From NCBI GenBank assembly GCA_034766995.1, contig CM068313.1:9100461-9164460 (forward strand): a stretch of DNA of 64,000 nt, given 5' to 3'. Both the position numbers and the translations under genes were made by a program. Below are positions 24,749 to 41,209 of the stretch, piece after piece. Position 1 is the first letter of the stretch. Every line of letters begins with the position of its first letter. A model generated the notes under the pieces. The model saw nothing but the letters and a program-made list of their open reading frames with translations. It made no database searches and was not told the origin of the DNA. This DNA comes from Acanthacorydalis orientalis. Taxonomy: Eukaryota; Arthropoda; Insecta; Megaloptera; Corydalidae.

Positions 24749-27700
24749 CTGCAAAAAAATGTCATTATACTACAAACTCAAAAGTTCAAGAAAAGAAAAA
24801 ATCGATAAAGAAAACAATCTTATTGTATTACAATACAAGTGTTTTATTTAAAAAATATATCACTCAACAAAGTACGTCACAGTCTTAATAAATACTATAG
24901 CCAAATTCACTTTCGCAATTAAATTATTTTTTCATACCAGGATTTTTTCTAATCAGTTTCATAATTAATTATTGATCACGTTTATTAAACACGTTTCGAT
25001 AACGATTCCATCGTCCTCAAATCACAAAGGTACAAAAAATCTGTAGGTACAGAAATTAAAATACAGAAACACTTTTCTGTACTTTCTTACTCTGAGGATC
25101 ATGGCATGATTTTGTTTTTTTTTTTATAATTTTGGAGACGAAAAAATATTGTATTTGTTAACATTTTCATCATTTCCACAAATTAATTCTTTTTTCACAC
25201 AACTGATCACAAAAAGTCCATACTTCACAAACCGCAGATTTTTCTGTAGCTTTGCGACCTGAAGATGATGGAATCGTTATTAAAATACAGAAAAGTAACA
25301 ATAAAAGATAATAATTAAATTATTATTGAACATTTCTCATCAGAGAAAATGAGAGGCTTTTAAAAAAAATAATTTCTGAAACTAAAATTAGTCAGTGTCA
25401 AATTGTTTAGCGAGAAAAGGAATTCGTTCAATATATATTATAATCCTTTGTTAAAATAAATTATCTATAGAATTAAATTAGTAATAAAACGAGTTTTACG
25501 AATTTTCAATCATAGAGTATTTCACCATCCTCAGAGCATCAAAGTATTTTTCATAGATCATAGGTTAAAAAAATAATTCATTTTTACAAGTGCATCGTAT
25601 TCACATAAACCAGGGTATCAAAACGTCAAATTACATTAATCTAATTAACTAGAATTGAAACGGGGAAAAAATAAAATCATCGTGATTTTCACTGCGTTAA
25701 AAGACTGTATCTTATCTACAATTAAATTATCTTAAACAGTGATAGTGTAAATAAATTAAAATTTTAGATTTATTTAGATAAAAATTAATACTGATTATTT
25801 ATTCTAAACTTAATTAAATAAAATAGATTCGGAACGATTTCATTAATAAATTCTAATCTTAAGTCGAATATTATGACTTACAAGAGAAATTATCTAAACT
25901 TTAAGGTCGAGTTTAATAAAATCAGATTTTTATCACAATCCGCTGTGGCTAAAATCACTTTTAAAAATGAATTTTTAATCGCTTTTCAAACCACGAAATG
26001 TTTCTATTCAAAAATGTTAAATAACTAACCCTTTTCACTCGAATGTGTCTTCCAAACACAGGAAATGTCTGCTACTTTACTCCAGATATATCTCTTAGAT
26101 ACATTGTATACTATTTACTGATTTTCGTATACTTTGTAACAAATACAAGTTTAAAAAGATTAGAAATAAAAATATAGTTAAATAAAGTTTTTATTATTAG
26201 ATTTACAAACATCAACCTGGTTGCATTTTAATGCTTATCAGCAAAATAAGACTGTCTTTAGTATGATTGTTCGATCATTGTTTGTATATTATGTTTACAT
26301 TTTAAAACACTGTATTTAACAAGCACATAACAGCCCAAAAGTGAATCAGTGTTGTTGACCGACTTCCAGCTAAAAAAATCGAAGCGCAGTGAATTAAATA
26401 TTAATCATTTTTGGTTGATACTTATGCGTATTTTGATTAGCATGTCATCAGCCTTAAAATATTAAAGTACAGAAAAATATTTTTCATATGCCTGGTTTTT
26501 GTAAATCTTAGCGTTCTGTTGTTGAGATTGTTGCCGAAATCCGCATAAGCAATAATCATTTATTGACCATTTTTAATGAGAAACTGTTTTGTGATTTATG
26601 AGAGAGTAAAAAATTCATTTTTGAAATCATATTATTATACAATTTATTAAAACTAACAAATAAAAAAGTATTATCAAATATACTACAAAGATAAACAGAT
26701 AAGTAATGTAGTAATTAATTAAAAAAACTGAATTCAGCCACAGTGCTAAAACTTCAATCCTAAATTCTTCATTTATGATAACAACTATCAGGCAACAAAA
26801 TCTTAAAAAATATATCTAAACATATCAAAACAGCACTCACCTATGATTCTGAAACCAAATTTTCACTTGCGTCGGTGTTAGTCGTATGATCGATGCCAGA
26901 TGTTCACGTTCCGGTGCTGATAAATATCTCTGTTGCCGGAACCGCCTTTCCAGTTCGTACGTCTGCGCTTTCGAGAACAACACGCGTCGTTTTCTTTTCT
27001 TGTGACCTTGCATTTGGTTTTGCATTTCACTACCGTTACCATTTTCATCATCTTCGTTCTCTTCTTCGACGCCTTCATCTAAATCGTTACCTTGACCGGC
27101 CGACGAAGGCGTTTTCGTCGAATCTGGTCCATGTCCTCCGCTCGTGGGCGAAATTTGCGATTGTGGCACTTGGTATGATATATCTGACGCTGCTGGAGAT
27201 GTACTGTCCGGACTGACTTGCTGGTGAAGTAAACCTGGAAAGAAAGAAATTTATTAATACATCAAGTTTCAGTTTTGTTACATAATTATTTAATTTATTG
27301 ATATTCTGTTCAATAATCAATTTTTGTTCATTTTTGATTATTACTAATGTATATTTATTTCTCACATCCCACAATCTTTAAAAACGTTTTCTAATCAAAA
27401 ATGTTCAATAATTGATACCTGGTCAAGAAAGAGGATGGCATCGTCATAAGAATACGGATAAGCAATAATCGAAAATGATGAATAACTAGTTATTGAACAT
27501 TTTTAAGAATTGTGAGATGAGTGAAAACGTCGCAAAAAATCGCAGAAAAAAATTGTTTTTTTGCAAGGTGAATGAAAAATTAATTGTCGAAAAAATTTAT
27601 TCATTCACATTCCAATTTTTCTAACTTAATTATCAGTAATTAATAATTCATCATTTCTGTTATTTCGCATATGTATTTTATTTCTTGAGCATTAAAATAC

Positions 27701-28998
27701 AATCAATTTTTCTGTATTTTAGCGCGTTGAGAATAATGGCTCTGCTATCAAAAAAATACAAGTAACAATCAAAGATGATCAATAATTATTTATTAAATAT
27801 TTTTATCAGAAAATGTTTTTCTGAGCTGAGATAATAATTCATTCATGAAATTGAATTCAGCTACAGTTTCATAATGTATTATTGACTGCGTGAAAAAGTG
27901 AGAATTATTTAAGAATACATCTAATTAGTCAGAGAAATCTGGTAAAACTTTGTTTCAACTCCCACAGCTTCATGCGTTATAAGTTTTAAATAAAAAACTG
28001 AATGTTTTCATTTGTTTTAATAAATCCAATTTAAGAATAAGAGTGAAAGTACTGAATATACAAATAATATATTGCTTTTTCTTATCTTTACTTTATCTTA
28101 TCTATTATATAATAAACAATAGAAACCCCTAGTGAAAACACAATCTAGGTAAAAACATCCGATCAACCAATAACAAACAAGGAATCACATCTAATCAAAA
28201 CTTTTCACATATCGTAAACCAATCACCAAACGCCATGACAATAAAACAGTACATATACCGTTTTCAATCTGACACAGGGTTTAAACGATGCGTGTAAATA
28301 AAATGCCGTCTATCTATTGTACGCGCCGAATTTCAAGAATAGAAACATCAACTGTAAAATGATCTTCCTTTGTCGTCCGTTCCATATAACGAACAAAAAA
28401 TCATATGTCGCCAGTACGTATTGTAAATCATAACCACAAAAAAGGAGAGCGTTCTGTATTTAATATGAGAGTGACACAGACGTCCGAATCATCGTGAACG
28501 ATACAAAAAAAGGTAATACGAAAAATTTTTCGAAAACGGCTCACGCCTTTTTCCATAACCCCAACTATATGTATGTGTGGATAATTGTGTTCATGCGAAA
28601 TGAACTTCACAATGTAGTAACTCCGCCCGTGTACAATTCTATTGTTAGGATTGGTGCGTATAAAGCGCATATATATACATACACACACATATGTATATAT
28701 ATATATATATATATGCATACACGTTAATATGTGTTTGTGTCATCGGGCAGATGTCACATTAAATGTATTTAATATAGGTTTAAGTAAGTTTTCATACATA
28801 ACCTATACATTATATACATTACTTACAGTACTGTCTTTAATGTGTAACGTTTAAATAAAGAACAGCTGCTGGTAACGTTCGTCGATTCTAACCTCACAAA
28901 ATGACAATTAGTCAACATATCTGTCATGGCGTACTCTCTGATGCCTTTTTTAAATGATGATTTATGATTTCTGTAATGATTTATAAATTGCCTTTATG

Positions 28999-29045
<47 letters not shown>

Positions 29046-29123
29046 ATTTGATTGTTTACGTTTTCGATTTTTTTATGATAAATTACTTTTATAATTGAAA
29101 AAATATCAAACATCTAAAACGTC

Positions 29124-29189
<66 letters not shown>

Positions 29190-29584
29190 TACATACATTC
29201 AAGGAATGCCCCATACATCCATTTTGTATCACAATGTTGACATGTTTTATTATTTTTTTTATTTAATTTAGTATAAAAGTTATTCTTTTATAAAGAATGA
29301 TGTTAATTTTAAACTATTATATTTACAATCAAATATTTTTATTGCTTTAAATTTATTTTCTATTCTAAGTAGATCAGGTAAGTGATACGTTCTATTTATA
29401 TATATATTTTTATTAGATAGAGTATTCTGTATCGTGTCTTTCTATATGGTATAGCTGGTTGTTGCATTGTTTCTTCTTCGTTCAGGTTACACACAATGCA
29501 ATTTTTGTTATATTTATTATGTAGACGTTACCATTTATATTGAAATATACTTTATTTTTATGTGGAGGCTTAACTACGCTATGG

Positions 29585-29627
<43 letters not shown>

Positions 29628-31488
29628 AACACACTAGTATAAAGCTCATCAAAATTGTCAGGAAAATAGAAAGAAATAACTGTTTATTGGTTTTTACAAC
29701 ATGATATATTTAAACAAAAAAAATTCCTAAGAACGAAACTTAATGAATTAAACTTGAAATCTATCCATTGTGAAAATTTCCTTGTACACCACATTCACTA
29801 GAAATAAACGAAAATTATGGATTTTTGTTATTAAGATGATTTTTTTTATAATTTTAATTGTGTAATGTAAGTAGTAAATACTCTTGTGTACTGACTGAGT
29901 ATTTGATTAAGAAAGAGAAAGATAAATTTGAAACCACTTCAAATAAAATACTAAAAATGAAACGTATCTATCAAAAAAGGATGGTACATCAATGTAAAAA
30001 CAAATTTTACGAATGAATTTTCCTCTCATCCACATGCTATGAAGAAAAATTGTATTCAGTTTGGTAAAACTAAATATCATTTATTAGGTAATTGTTCAAA
30101 ATCAGTTATTTTAGACTAATATTCCAGTATTAATAATTTATTTATCATAGGTTTCAATATGACTGTAGCACTGAGGTTAAATTCACTTTCACAAATGAAT
30201 TTTTCACTCTCTTCATAAGCAACAAAAAAATCTTCAGATCAAAATTTTTTCGACAGTATTAAATATTTTTGATTATAACTGATACTTAGTTTGATAATGA
30301 TGCAATCATCCTCAGAGCATTAAAGCAGAAAAACATTTTATTAGATCGAAAAATAATACACAAAAATTAAAAAAAACGTTGATAACAAATAATTTGTCAT
30401 TTATTTAATAATTCAATCGGTTCAGGACCTAATGAACTTTGAGTCTGTTCTATCATTATATTTTTTTAGGCAGACATGCATTTTTTATTTTAAATAATAT
30501 TTTAGTTCAAGAAATACAAATTACCTTAAGTAATAAAATTTAATTATTTATTAACAATTTATATTTGATTAGATATATCTATGCTACTGGAAAAAGACAC
30601 AAATCATTTAAAAAACATTTATGCACAATATTTTTCTAACATGAGTCTCTAGACTAAACAAGTAAACCAGTTGAATTAACCGTGTGAAAATATAATTAGC
30701 ATTTTATTGCGGCAGCATGTCGCAAATTACAATTGTATTTATTATTTTTCTCTACCTACGTGTATATTGTAATGAACTCTTATTGTTTTTCTTTAAACGA
30801 CTGTACTTGTTTATTATTATATCGAACGATTTCAACATTACACTTTGAATCGTCTGACTTAAGGTGACGTTAAAACATACAGTTAGTATGTTTTAGTACA
30901 GTAGATACTGTGGCTAAATTCACTTATGCAAATAAATGATTTTTTTCATTTCACAAACCACAAAAGATTGTTCTGGACAAAAATGTTCAATAAATAATTA
31001 TTGTACATTTTTAATTGTTGCTTATGCACATTTCGATGACGATGCCATCATTCTTGGAACTCTAAAATACATGATATCTGTATTAACAAAGGAACAGAAA
31101 ATCAGTTTTATCTAAGGTGCAGATAAATCAATGATTTTTTTGTATCTTGGCGCTCTGAAGATAATGAAATCGCCATTGAAATGCGCAAAAACAGTAAACA
31201 AAGAAGAATCAATAATCATTTATTTAACAGATTTTTCCAGCCTTTTTTTGAGAACTTTCCAGATTTGTTTGAGATTGTAGGATGAGACAATAACTAATGT
31301 AAGAATGGAATGGATAGGAAAATAAACAAAAGTATAGACATAAACGAAGCATAGACATAAAAGTGTTTGATATGGAAATGGACAAGGAATATTGTAAGAA
31401 CAGAAATCATCAAAAATATACTTAAATTCAAAAACTATATGTAGACTAAAAACAAATCAGTGAATAGGTGAGGTAACAATATTAGAAA

Positions 31489-31525
<37 letters not shown>

Positions 31526-31570
31526 AGGAACTAAGTCTTTTAAGTTAATTAAGCACATACATCTGGTTGT

Positions 31571-31626
<56 letters not shown>

Positions 31627-32536
31627 TGTTATAGTGTATCAATATATTATTTTTCAGTGTAAATGTTTTATAACATTTACAACTTTATATTTTATATGTT
31701 GTGTATAATTATATATCTGATCTCGTTAATGCATTGCTCTGATCGTTTTTGTCCTTTTAAATATCTATTCTATATTACTAGTTTCAGTACGTGTGCCATC
31801 TTCAGTTAGATATTAGAGATTCTAATAATCTATTCCTTAACATTTACTTCAAGATACTTACGTACTAAAACTAATAGTGAAGAACAGATATTTAAATCAT
31901 CGAAAAGATCAACCGCCAATACTTTTGTGCTTTTGACGCTTTATGACTTCTTATGCCTGAATTCTGAGAATGCTGGAATTTCTATCACAATGCTTAATAC
32001 ATTCAATACATTTAATACTTTTTTCACAAGTATTTTTTGTTTTTTTTTTCATACATAATTCGAACTGGAAATCTTTAATACGTATATTAATAATAAAATT
32101 ATTTTTACTTGTTTCGTAATAGCTTCATTGATCATTTTTTCTTATATTCACATATATAATTTTTAGATAATACAATGTCGTATTAACAGTTTGTTAAATA
32201 ACACAGTCGCTCGTTGTAAGCCGTTCTGAACTTACAGTTTCTAAAAAGGGAGTAATATTCCTCTCGACACGAACACAAAAAAGAAATTAAATCCGAAGCC
32301 TAAAGTGATCCATGCAAATTACCAACATAACCGCGTCGGCTCTAACAACACTGCACGGCCCTAAAAACACATGTAATGTGAATCAAGTCACCACCGTTGG
32401 GGATAAATATCAATCCGTACAAGGGTGGTGGTGTTGATAGTTAGTTTTAGGGGTCGTGTAACCGTGTAACAATATTCATTCGTTGGTCAATTTAGCATCG
32501 ATCATAACATTATCAACTCGGCAGCTGTTTTCACAG

Positions 32537-32576
<40 letters not shown>

Positions 32577-32750
32577 GTGTGTGTGTGTGTGTATTCTCTC
32601 GTCAGAAACCCTTCAAAACGAACTACAGCCACCAAACTTCCATTATATTTAGTTGCCGGATGCTGTAATCAATCAGGGACTCCGTGAGCTCTAGATTTGT
32701 AAATCTGTGACAATGAAGTAGGGATTGTAATTGATAACCTTATTTTTTTT

Positions 32751-32787
<37 letters not shown>

Positions 32788-35700
32788 AGAGAGAGTGAAT
32801 TAAACAAATTAGAATTTAATTATCAGAAAAAAAAATGTAAAATGTAAGATTTTATAATAATATTAAAAAATTTTTTTTTATTTTTGTTGCAATCATTCAT
32901 GAAATATTTTTCAAAAATTATAACATCAAAAAATCTAATAAAAATAATATATTTCCTATTATTCGTTAGCTAAAGTAGAAAAAGCTTTTTCGTCAATATA
33001 GTTTATAGCACTGTTAATAAATTGGCTTTCGCCGATAAAATTTCCACTGTTTTAGCAATCAACTAATTGTTTTTTGATCATAAATTATTATTGATCATTT
33101 CAATTCAGTTCATAGATTATTATTGATCATTTTTGATTGTTGTTTATATGCAGTTCTATAACGATTCACTTATCTCCAGAGCTCTTAGGTACAGAAAAAA
33201 TTACCGATTTAAAATACAGATTTTACGATTTAAGATTTAAAAAATAACTTTTTTTTTTCATTAAAATCAAAATGGTCATATTTTTGTATCTTAACGTTCT
33301 AAAGTTGATACAGTTGTCATCGAATTACAAATAAGCTATAATCAAATATTGTCAATAATCATTTATTGAATATGTTTGATCAGAACAAATTTTGTGGTTT
33401 GTGGAATAAAAAAGAACTCGTTTCCAAAAAAAAACATATTTTTTTAAAAATTGAATAAAGTAAAAAATTAAAACTTAAAAGTATCTTTATTCGGTAACTT
33501 ATTTTTTTTGTAAAATTAAATTAGGTGACTTTTTCACCGTCTGAAGCTCAGGTTTTTAAATTAAATATTATATTGTTTTCATTAAGAACAAGAATATCAT
33601 AAATTGAAATATCTTTTGATAGAAATTGTAAATTATGACACTTACCATGATCGCCTTGATCAACAGGCGAGTGACCCCAATGATTTAAAGGTAATCTTGC
33701 ACCAGGAGGTAATAATGGATGATGGACGAGTGCGTCAGTAGGTACACCACCACTACCAAACATCATATGATGTCCTAGACCATAGCTACCGCCAGGCGTC
33801 AATGCTCCACCATTGATATCTGCACTTTGGGGTGGCGATGATAACAATGTGTTCGATGTTCCTGAAAAAACCATCCTTATAGAAAATAAAATCTATTTCA
33901 CTTTTGATTCCATTTTTTTAATATAAAATCTATCTCATTTAAGATATATTTTTTTTAAATTTAAAACCATTTATATATTTATAATCTTTAAATCTTTAAT
34001 TATAAAACTTGATATAAAATATTTTTTTTATTATTATCATTTTAAAAAGCAATTAAATTGAAATATAGGAAGTATCCATAAAATTAAATAGTTTGCATGT
34101 CAATTTAATTTAAGTATTATGTGCAAAAATGAATTCTAGCCCCTTTAAATTTAATCAATCATAACTCAGTTTTAAATTGAAATATTTTATCATCGTTTTA
34201 GAATTTTCAACTGGCAAACTTAACATTTAAAAACACTATATATCTTAACCAAGTAGTTGGATTAACCTCACAAAACTAGAGAACATAATGGCATCCGAAA
34301 AGCATCATATTAGATATTGAATACTTCTCACATTTTAATTGAAAAAAATGGTGCTGAAGCTGTGGGAATGATTTATTCAACTTTGGGGAAAGATTTTGTG
34401 GACGCATAAAACATTCAAAAAATGCTAAAACAGTGGAAGAGGTTCGAAAATGCATTACGACTTCATCGACTCAAAGCCGACACCTTTTTTTCGACAACAG
34501 ATTTGTCAGTTAACCGAAAAATAATGGAGGATATTTTGAGGATTAAAATGTTTTCCATTTTTCCGTTAACATTCAGTTTCTATAAAAAGGCACTGAATTA
34601 ATTTGTACACCTCATAAAGTTCTATGTCTAAACAAGATCACACTATTGTTTTAGCACTGTACTTATTTTAACTTTCATAAATGAATTATTATTTCATCCC
34701 GCAAATCAGAAAAAAAAATCTCTAATCGAAAGTATTCAGTAATTGATTATTAATCTTTCTTGATTGTTACTTATACGCATTTGGATGGCAATTCCATAAT
34801 CCTCAGAGTACTAAAGTACAGAAAAATATAATGTGTTTTTCTGAGTGAATTAAAAATTAATTTGTCAAAATGTAAAAATGATCTTATGTTATATTATGAA
34901 AATTAAAAATTAGATTGAAATAATTCCGTATGGAAAGATGTTCAAATAATTATATTACTTCTTAAGAAGTACGAAAAATCAAATATATTCCTTTAATTAA
35001 ATTATGTGAAGAAGTGAAATATTGTAATAAATCTAGAAATTCATTTAATTTATATATTTTTATAAATATGTAACATAATAATTTAGTCTGTTTCGTTTTC
35101 TCATGTGTTTTTAATTCTTATAAATCGCTCAAGTCTATTTTCTATGATTCGTTTCAGATCTTATGCTTACACTAAGTATCTGATAATGTTTAGTATTTCT
35201 AAGCTATTTACTGAAGCTATACAGTATTCATAGCAGATAAAGGCTCTTGTGATTCATAAGGATCAAAATCGTCAGAATACTAATTGAATCGCAGTTATAA
35301 AAACAAACAATAAGTTTATAATTCAATTATTTTCGTAATATTTAAAAAAAATATATATATTAAGTAATATATTTATCAAAAAAATATAAAAGAAACTAAA
35401 AATACAGAATATATTTTTCAATCCAATCGAATAATCGGAAATGACTGGTTGAAAGTTAAATTTTATTGCATAAAGTAATTTTATTTTACACAAAATCGAT
35501 TCATATCACCACATTTTTGAAACATTTGAATAAAAAAAGTTTATCATTTATATATATATATATATATATATATCTGTGTGTGTGTGTGTTTGAAGGATAA
35601 ACAATGAACATTACAAAAAATCCAAGCAATAAAACAGAAATATGCTTACATGGAAAAAAAGTTAATTATATTATCCGACGAAATATAGTCTAATGATATG

Positions 35701-35887
35701 ATATCATGCACACTGTCCAACGTTTTCCTGATGGAAAAATACAGTCATAATATTGATTTCCCGTGAACTCACTTAAAGGTGAGTGCCAGAAAACTCCCAA
35801 CTTATTATTAAAGCCACGCTAAATACATGTAGCATAATGGGATAAAATCATATCGATTTTCATTTCAGACATCTTTATGTGAATACA

Positions 35888-35965
<78 letters not shown>

Positions 35966-37046
35966 TTTTTCCCGTTTTTATTGATTATATAAATTATTTT
36001 ATCCATTTTTATATTTCAAAGTAAACAATAAATGTTAACAACGTAAACGGTGAATTAATTTGGAATTTTATGACTAAAAATGTTTTTCTTTTATACAAAA
36101 TCAATAGTTTAATTGATGAAATATATTTTTATTATTTTCAGTTTCAAGAAAATTAATTAGTCTCGGTTGGAGGAAGGAGCGCAAGAGAAAATATGAATAG
36201 TATACTACGAGCAAAGTAGTAAGTATTGTATATTATAAGTAGTCTTTATTTATTACCAAGCTCATTAAAACATTAATAAATAAAATTGAATCATTATTTC
36301 TGTTTGTGTGAAAACTACACAAAACTAAACAAAAATATAATTTGTAAAGAAAGTTAGAAAATTTCTAAGAAATTTAATTGCGTTAATACCTACTCGCTTT
36401 TATAAAAATCTTCCCGTATAAGTTGTGAAAAAAAATTGATTTATTTAGTAAATTCAGTATTAAATATAAAATTCTCTTATATGTATTTTCTTAGATATCT
36501 TTGTTCTTTTCCATTACTTACTTTTTTTTGTTTTCCACTACTAGTTTCAGCATGTATACTATCTTCAGATTATTTAAAATCTATTTAAATATGCCATTCT
36601 TACCAAAAGTAGTAGTGAAAATCAAAAATTGAAATGATTCAAAAAAACTAAGTCCAGTACATAACACATCAACGAAATTACGGATGTAAAAACATATAAT
36701 TATTATATATATATAACAAGAGGAGATAAGAAAAGAATAGAACGGATACGAAAATAAACTGGGGTTACAAACATTATAAGACAAGTAGAGTTTGAAATGG
36801 AAATGAGCAGAACATATTGTAAGATGAGAAGGCATTCGATTAGACAAGAGAAATGATTGATTGGAAACCGAAAATTTTAAAACATACTTAGATAAAAACT
36901 AATAAATAATGGAACAAGAATGTAAGAAAATTTTATTGAAAAATTATAGAAAAAGAGGTATTGAATCATTTGAAAGGGAATGTTTTGGAATAAGCCTTCA
37001 TTCAACAGTGGTTTAAAAGAGGTTGATGATAGTAATTATTATTATA

Positions 37047-37077
<31 letters not shown>

Positions 37078-37265
37078 AGGAGAGAGAGAAAGAGTGAGAA
37101 TAAAGACATGCTGAAATAAAAAAAACAGTGAAAAATATTGAAATAATTAAATACATGATTTAAAAATATTCTTGTATGAATTATTGATACATTTTTATAA
37201 ATTGATTCATCCTCAATGTTTAATCGTTACTTTTTGAAAAACATTATATTTAAAAATATTCATAG

Positions 37266-37320
<55 letters not shown>

Positions 37321-38970
37321 TATTCACTTATAAATACAATAATCAAGAAGCACCATCCACTATCCACACGTCAATATATTTGTGACAAAGTAACATTTTT
37401 TTCGAAATATACAATTGAGCTAATGGATGGCGATTGAGTCGCAGTTAAGTGCCGTTGCTTTTATAGGTTATGGTTGTGTATACGAGCACGCAACGCGTGT
37501 CACACAAAATGGACGAGTTTTTTTTATGTCAAGCTCGTCGTTAAATTATAACTTTGTTACGACGAATTGATCGAATACATTGTAAAGCTTTTAACATATA
37601 TAACAATTTATGGATGAACTATTTTGTATAAGATACTAAATGAAAAAATAAACAGGTAACTTATATAAAAATATTATTTGTTATCGTTTTTTTAATTTCT
37701 TATTTACTTGTTTATTTTGAATGTATTCACATACCTGGACGATTTATCAGTCAGTGTATTGAACATAGTTTATTGTTTAAGTTTTATAAATTTTCAATAA
37801 ACAGGACTTGTCCAAATAATAAATTATTATTAATTTTTTCTATTTATTTATTTATTTCTACTAAATTATATCAGTAATGCAGTCATTTTGTAATTCAGGG
37901 ATAGTAAATTTACGATATTTTAAGGTGTTCTTCTAAAAAAACCAATCAGTTATTAAACATCTGTTCAGAAAAAATATGTACGCGATGAGAGAAAAATTCA
38001 TTTATAAAAACTTACATTTTGACTTTCAATTTAATAATATTTGTATGCTGATTGTTTTCAAAAAAATATTTTCTATTATAGTCAAATAAATAACTATTGA
38101 ATTTTCTATCATATTTGATATAATTATCTTTAATAAAAAATATTTAAAATAAATGTTTGGCACTGCAACTAATTTCACTTTCACGAAATATTTTTCTGTA
38201 CCTGTATACTCTTTGAATGATGCCATTTTTATTAAAAATACGCATAAATAACAATCAAAAATGATCAATAATTAATTATTGGACATTTTTAATCAGAAAA
38301 AAGTGATGTTTTTAAAATCACTTGTAGAAAAAAACATCTACTTTCTTAAATTAAAAACTATAAAAATATCAAATGGTAATATTTAATTAATACTTAAACT
38401 TTTACTTTTAAATCAAATATCTACAACAATAAAGCAATAAACAACTCACCTGTAGGCGAAAGACTTGTCTGTTCGACATCTGTCGGTGATGGCTGCGCCG
38501 CTTTCGGATCATTCAGATCGAGAATATCGCATATATGAAACCCGGACGATCTTTGTACGCCGGGAATTTTCATACTATCCAATAATCTGTAACAAATAAC
38601 ACAGTTACATTCACGACATTCTGAATAAACAATTATTTATATTACATTTAATAAAATTCATTGCTAACAAATGTGAAGTAGTTTAATCGTGATTTATTTA
38701 TGTATTTCGATAAATAATTTTAATCGAAATGGCATTTTAATACGTTTATAAGTACAATATATTGATTAGTTTTGAAATAAGTACTGTTCTAGCTATTAAT
38801 TCAATCTTTTCAGTTTGAATTACTTGTCAATTATTTAATTTATGTAGTCTTATCGATGCAGGAACAGTAAATTTAAATTATTTAATTGTTTTTTTTCCTT
38901 AATTTTCTAGTTATATTGTTATTTACATATATTACTTTAATATTAATTAATAAGTTTTCTCAATATATAC

Positions 38971-39031
<61 letters not shown>

Positions 39032-41145
39032 TATAATTGTAATTAAAAAATCCTAAATAGAACTAATTGTAAAAAGTAATTATATATTTTAAAAAGGTAA
39101 ACGATTGGAACTGACATTAACAATTTGACAAGAATATTTATATATTGACTTTGTTTGAAAATGGCCAACAAATGGAAACTTTTTAAAAATTATTCTTTTG
39201 TCTATATAAAATTTAAACCATTTTTATTTTCTAAAATTCTTGCTTTTTAAGTTCATATATTTTTATTAGACGTGAAAATTAATTATGTGGGTTTAAATTG
39301 AGTCAATCATAACTCTATTTTAAATTAAAATATTTTCTCATCGATTTAGGATTTTGAAGTGGTAACCTCAACATTTAAGAACATTATATTCTAGACCAAA
39401 AAGTTGGAATAACTTCACAAAAAAGTAGTTCACACGATGGCGTCCGAAAACAATCATATTAGACATTGCATACTTTTCGCATTCCAGTTGAAAAAAATAC
39501 TGTTGAAGCCTTGGGGATAATTTGTTCAGCTTTAAGGGAAGGAGTTGTGATGCATAAAATGTGTAAAAAATTGCTGACAGTTGAAGAGGTCTAAAAATTC
39601 ATTATCATTTTACCGTCCCAAACCCGCCAGTTACTAGACAGATGGAGAAAAGTTATATAAAATAATGGGAGATATTTTGAGTACTGAAATATATTTAATT
39701 TTTCCGTAAACAGTCATTTTCTATAAAAATACACCCAAATTAATTTGTACACCTAATACAATTTCTTCACAGGTGATTCTCATTACTTTTACAATTTTTT
39801 TCATTGATAACCGAAATCGTTCTATTCAAACAAATCAATTGATCGTTGTTAATTTTTGATTATTTTTGAAACGTCTGCCGTTATCCTCAGAGCGCTAAAA
39901 TAATCTAAAAATAAACAATTATTAAACATTTCTGGCTAGAATATTTGTTTGTAATTTGTAGATGATTGAAAAATTCATTTATGAAACTGAATCAACTGAA
40001 CTGGCAAAGCTAAAAAACTTTATTGTGGTAAATTTTATGACAAACTAATTAATATCCCAGAAGTTATTTTCATGTGTAATCAAAAATCTCAATAATTTCC
40101 TATTGTTTATTCTGGTGTACAAATAACATTTTGATAGCAGTAAATCTTCAGAGTGTAATCAGAAAATTTGCTTGTCTATTGAAAATCATAGAACAACTAT
40201 TTTATTCGGTGAGAATTTAGAAATTCTTTGACTCATTTTCTGCTTAAAAGTCAATTATTTTATTTTAATTACATTTCAGTGCGTTGTTCCCAAATTATGA
40301 ATTAATTCATTAACATGGAAGTTTAATGGTAGTTCGTTTTCTACACAAGTTGAAAATTGAATTCTAACAAATACATCAATCATTTTAAATGATTAAGTTG
40401 TATTATTTTTCTAATAGAAATTTCTTATAAAAGTGCTTACAAAATACACTTTAATATCAACTATTTGAAATAAAGAGTAGAAATAATCTGATTGAGGATC
40501 TATATCGAAATGCTTGTAAGCAACAACCAGTAACAATCAGTAATCAATTATTCAACATATTTAGTCAGAATTTTTTTCTGGTTTGCATGGTGAGAGAATA
40601 ATCCATTTGTGAAAATATTATTAACTTGAGGTTTATTATCAAATAACATTTTTGAAGAAAAATACATGCAAAATCAAATACAGTGACGATAATACATCTT
40701 TTTCAGAATGTTAAAAAGAATTTCTTATTTTTAAATTTCAAAGTATTATATTATTTCTTTCTATGTATACACTAGCTGTAACGTACATTCAAAATGTAGG
40801 TTAAAATACAAAACGACTTTTTAACCAACATTCTTTCGTTTCTTTGAAAATAATCTCGTCAATCTCGAACAAAAATCTATCAAATAGTTAATAATGTTCG
40901 ACGAATACTCGAAACGTGAGAAATACAATATTGACAAACCGAACTTGAACAGCACGCACTTAATGCACGAAACCAATTGAAAACGTGATATGACAGTGGT
41001 TGGAGTGGATTTTCCAAAACCCAGATGTACAGGTACTTTTTGTATCGTTATTGCTGCACCGACTCCACTGCTTTTGTCGGCTTCTCTGCTATCTTTTATG
41101 ACAAGCTGGTACTTAAAGCTAGATAATTATACTCTACAATGTTAC

Positions 41146-41209
<64 letters not shown>

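Noticed and set aside
26893..27216. Plus-strand 107-codon frame over the homeobox exon
   Set aside because: Antisense shadow of the homeobox.
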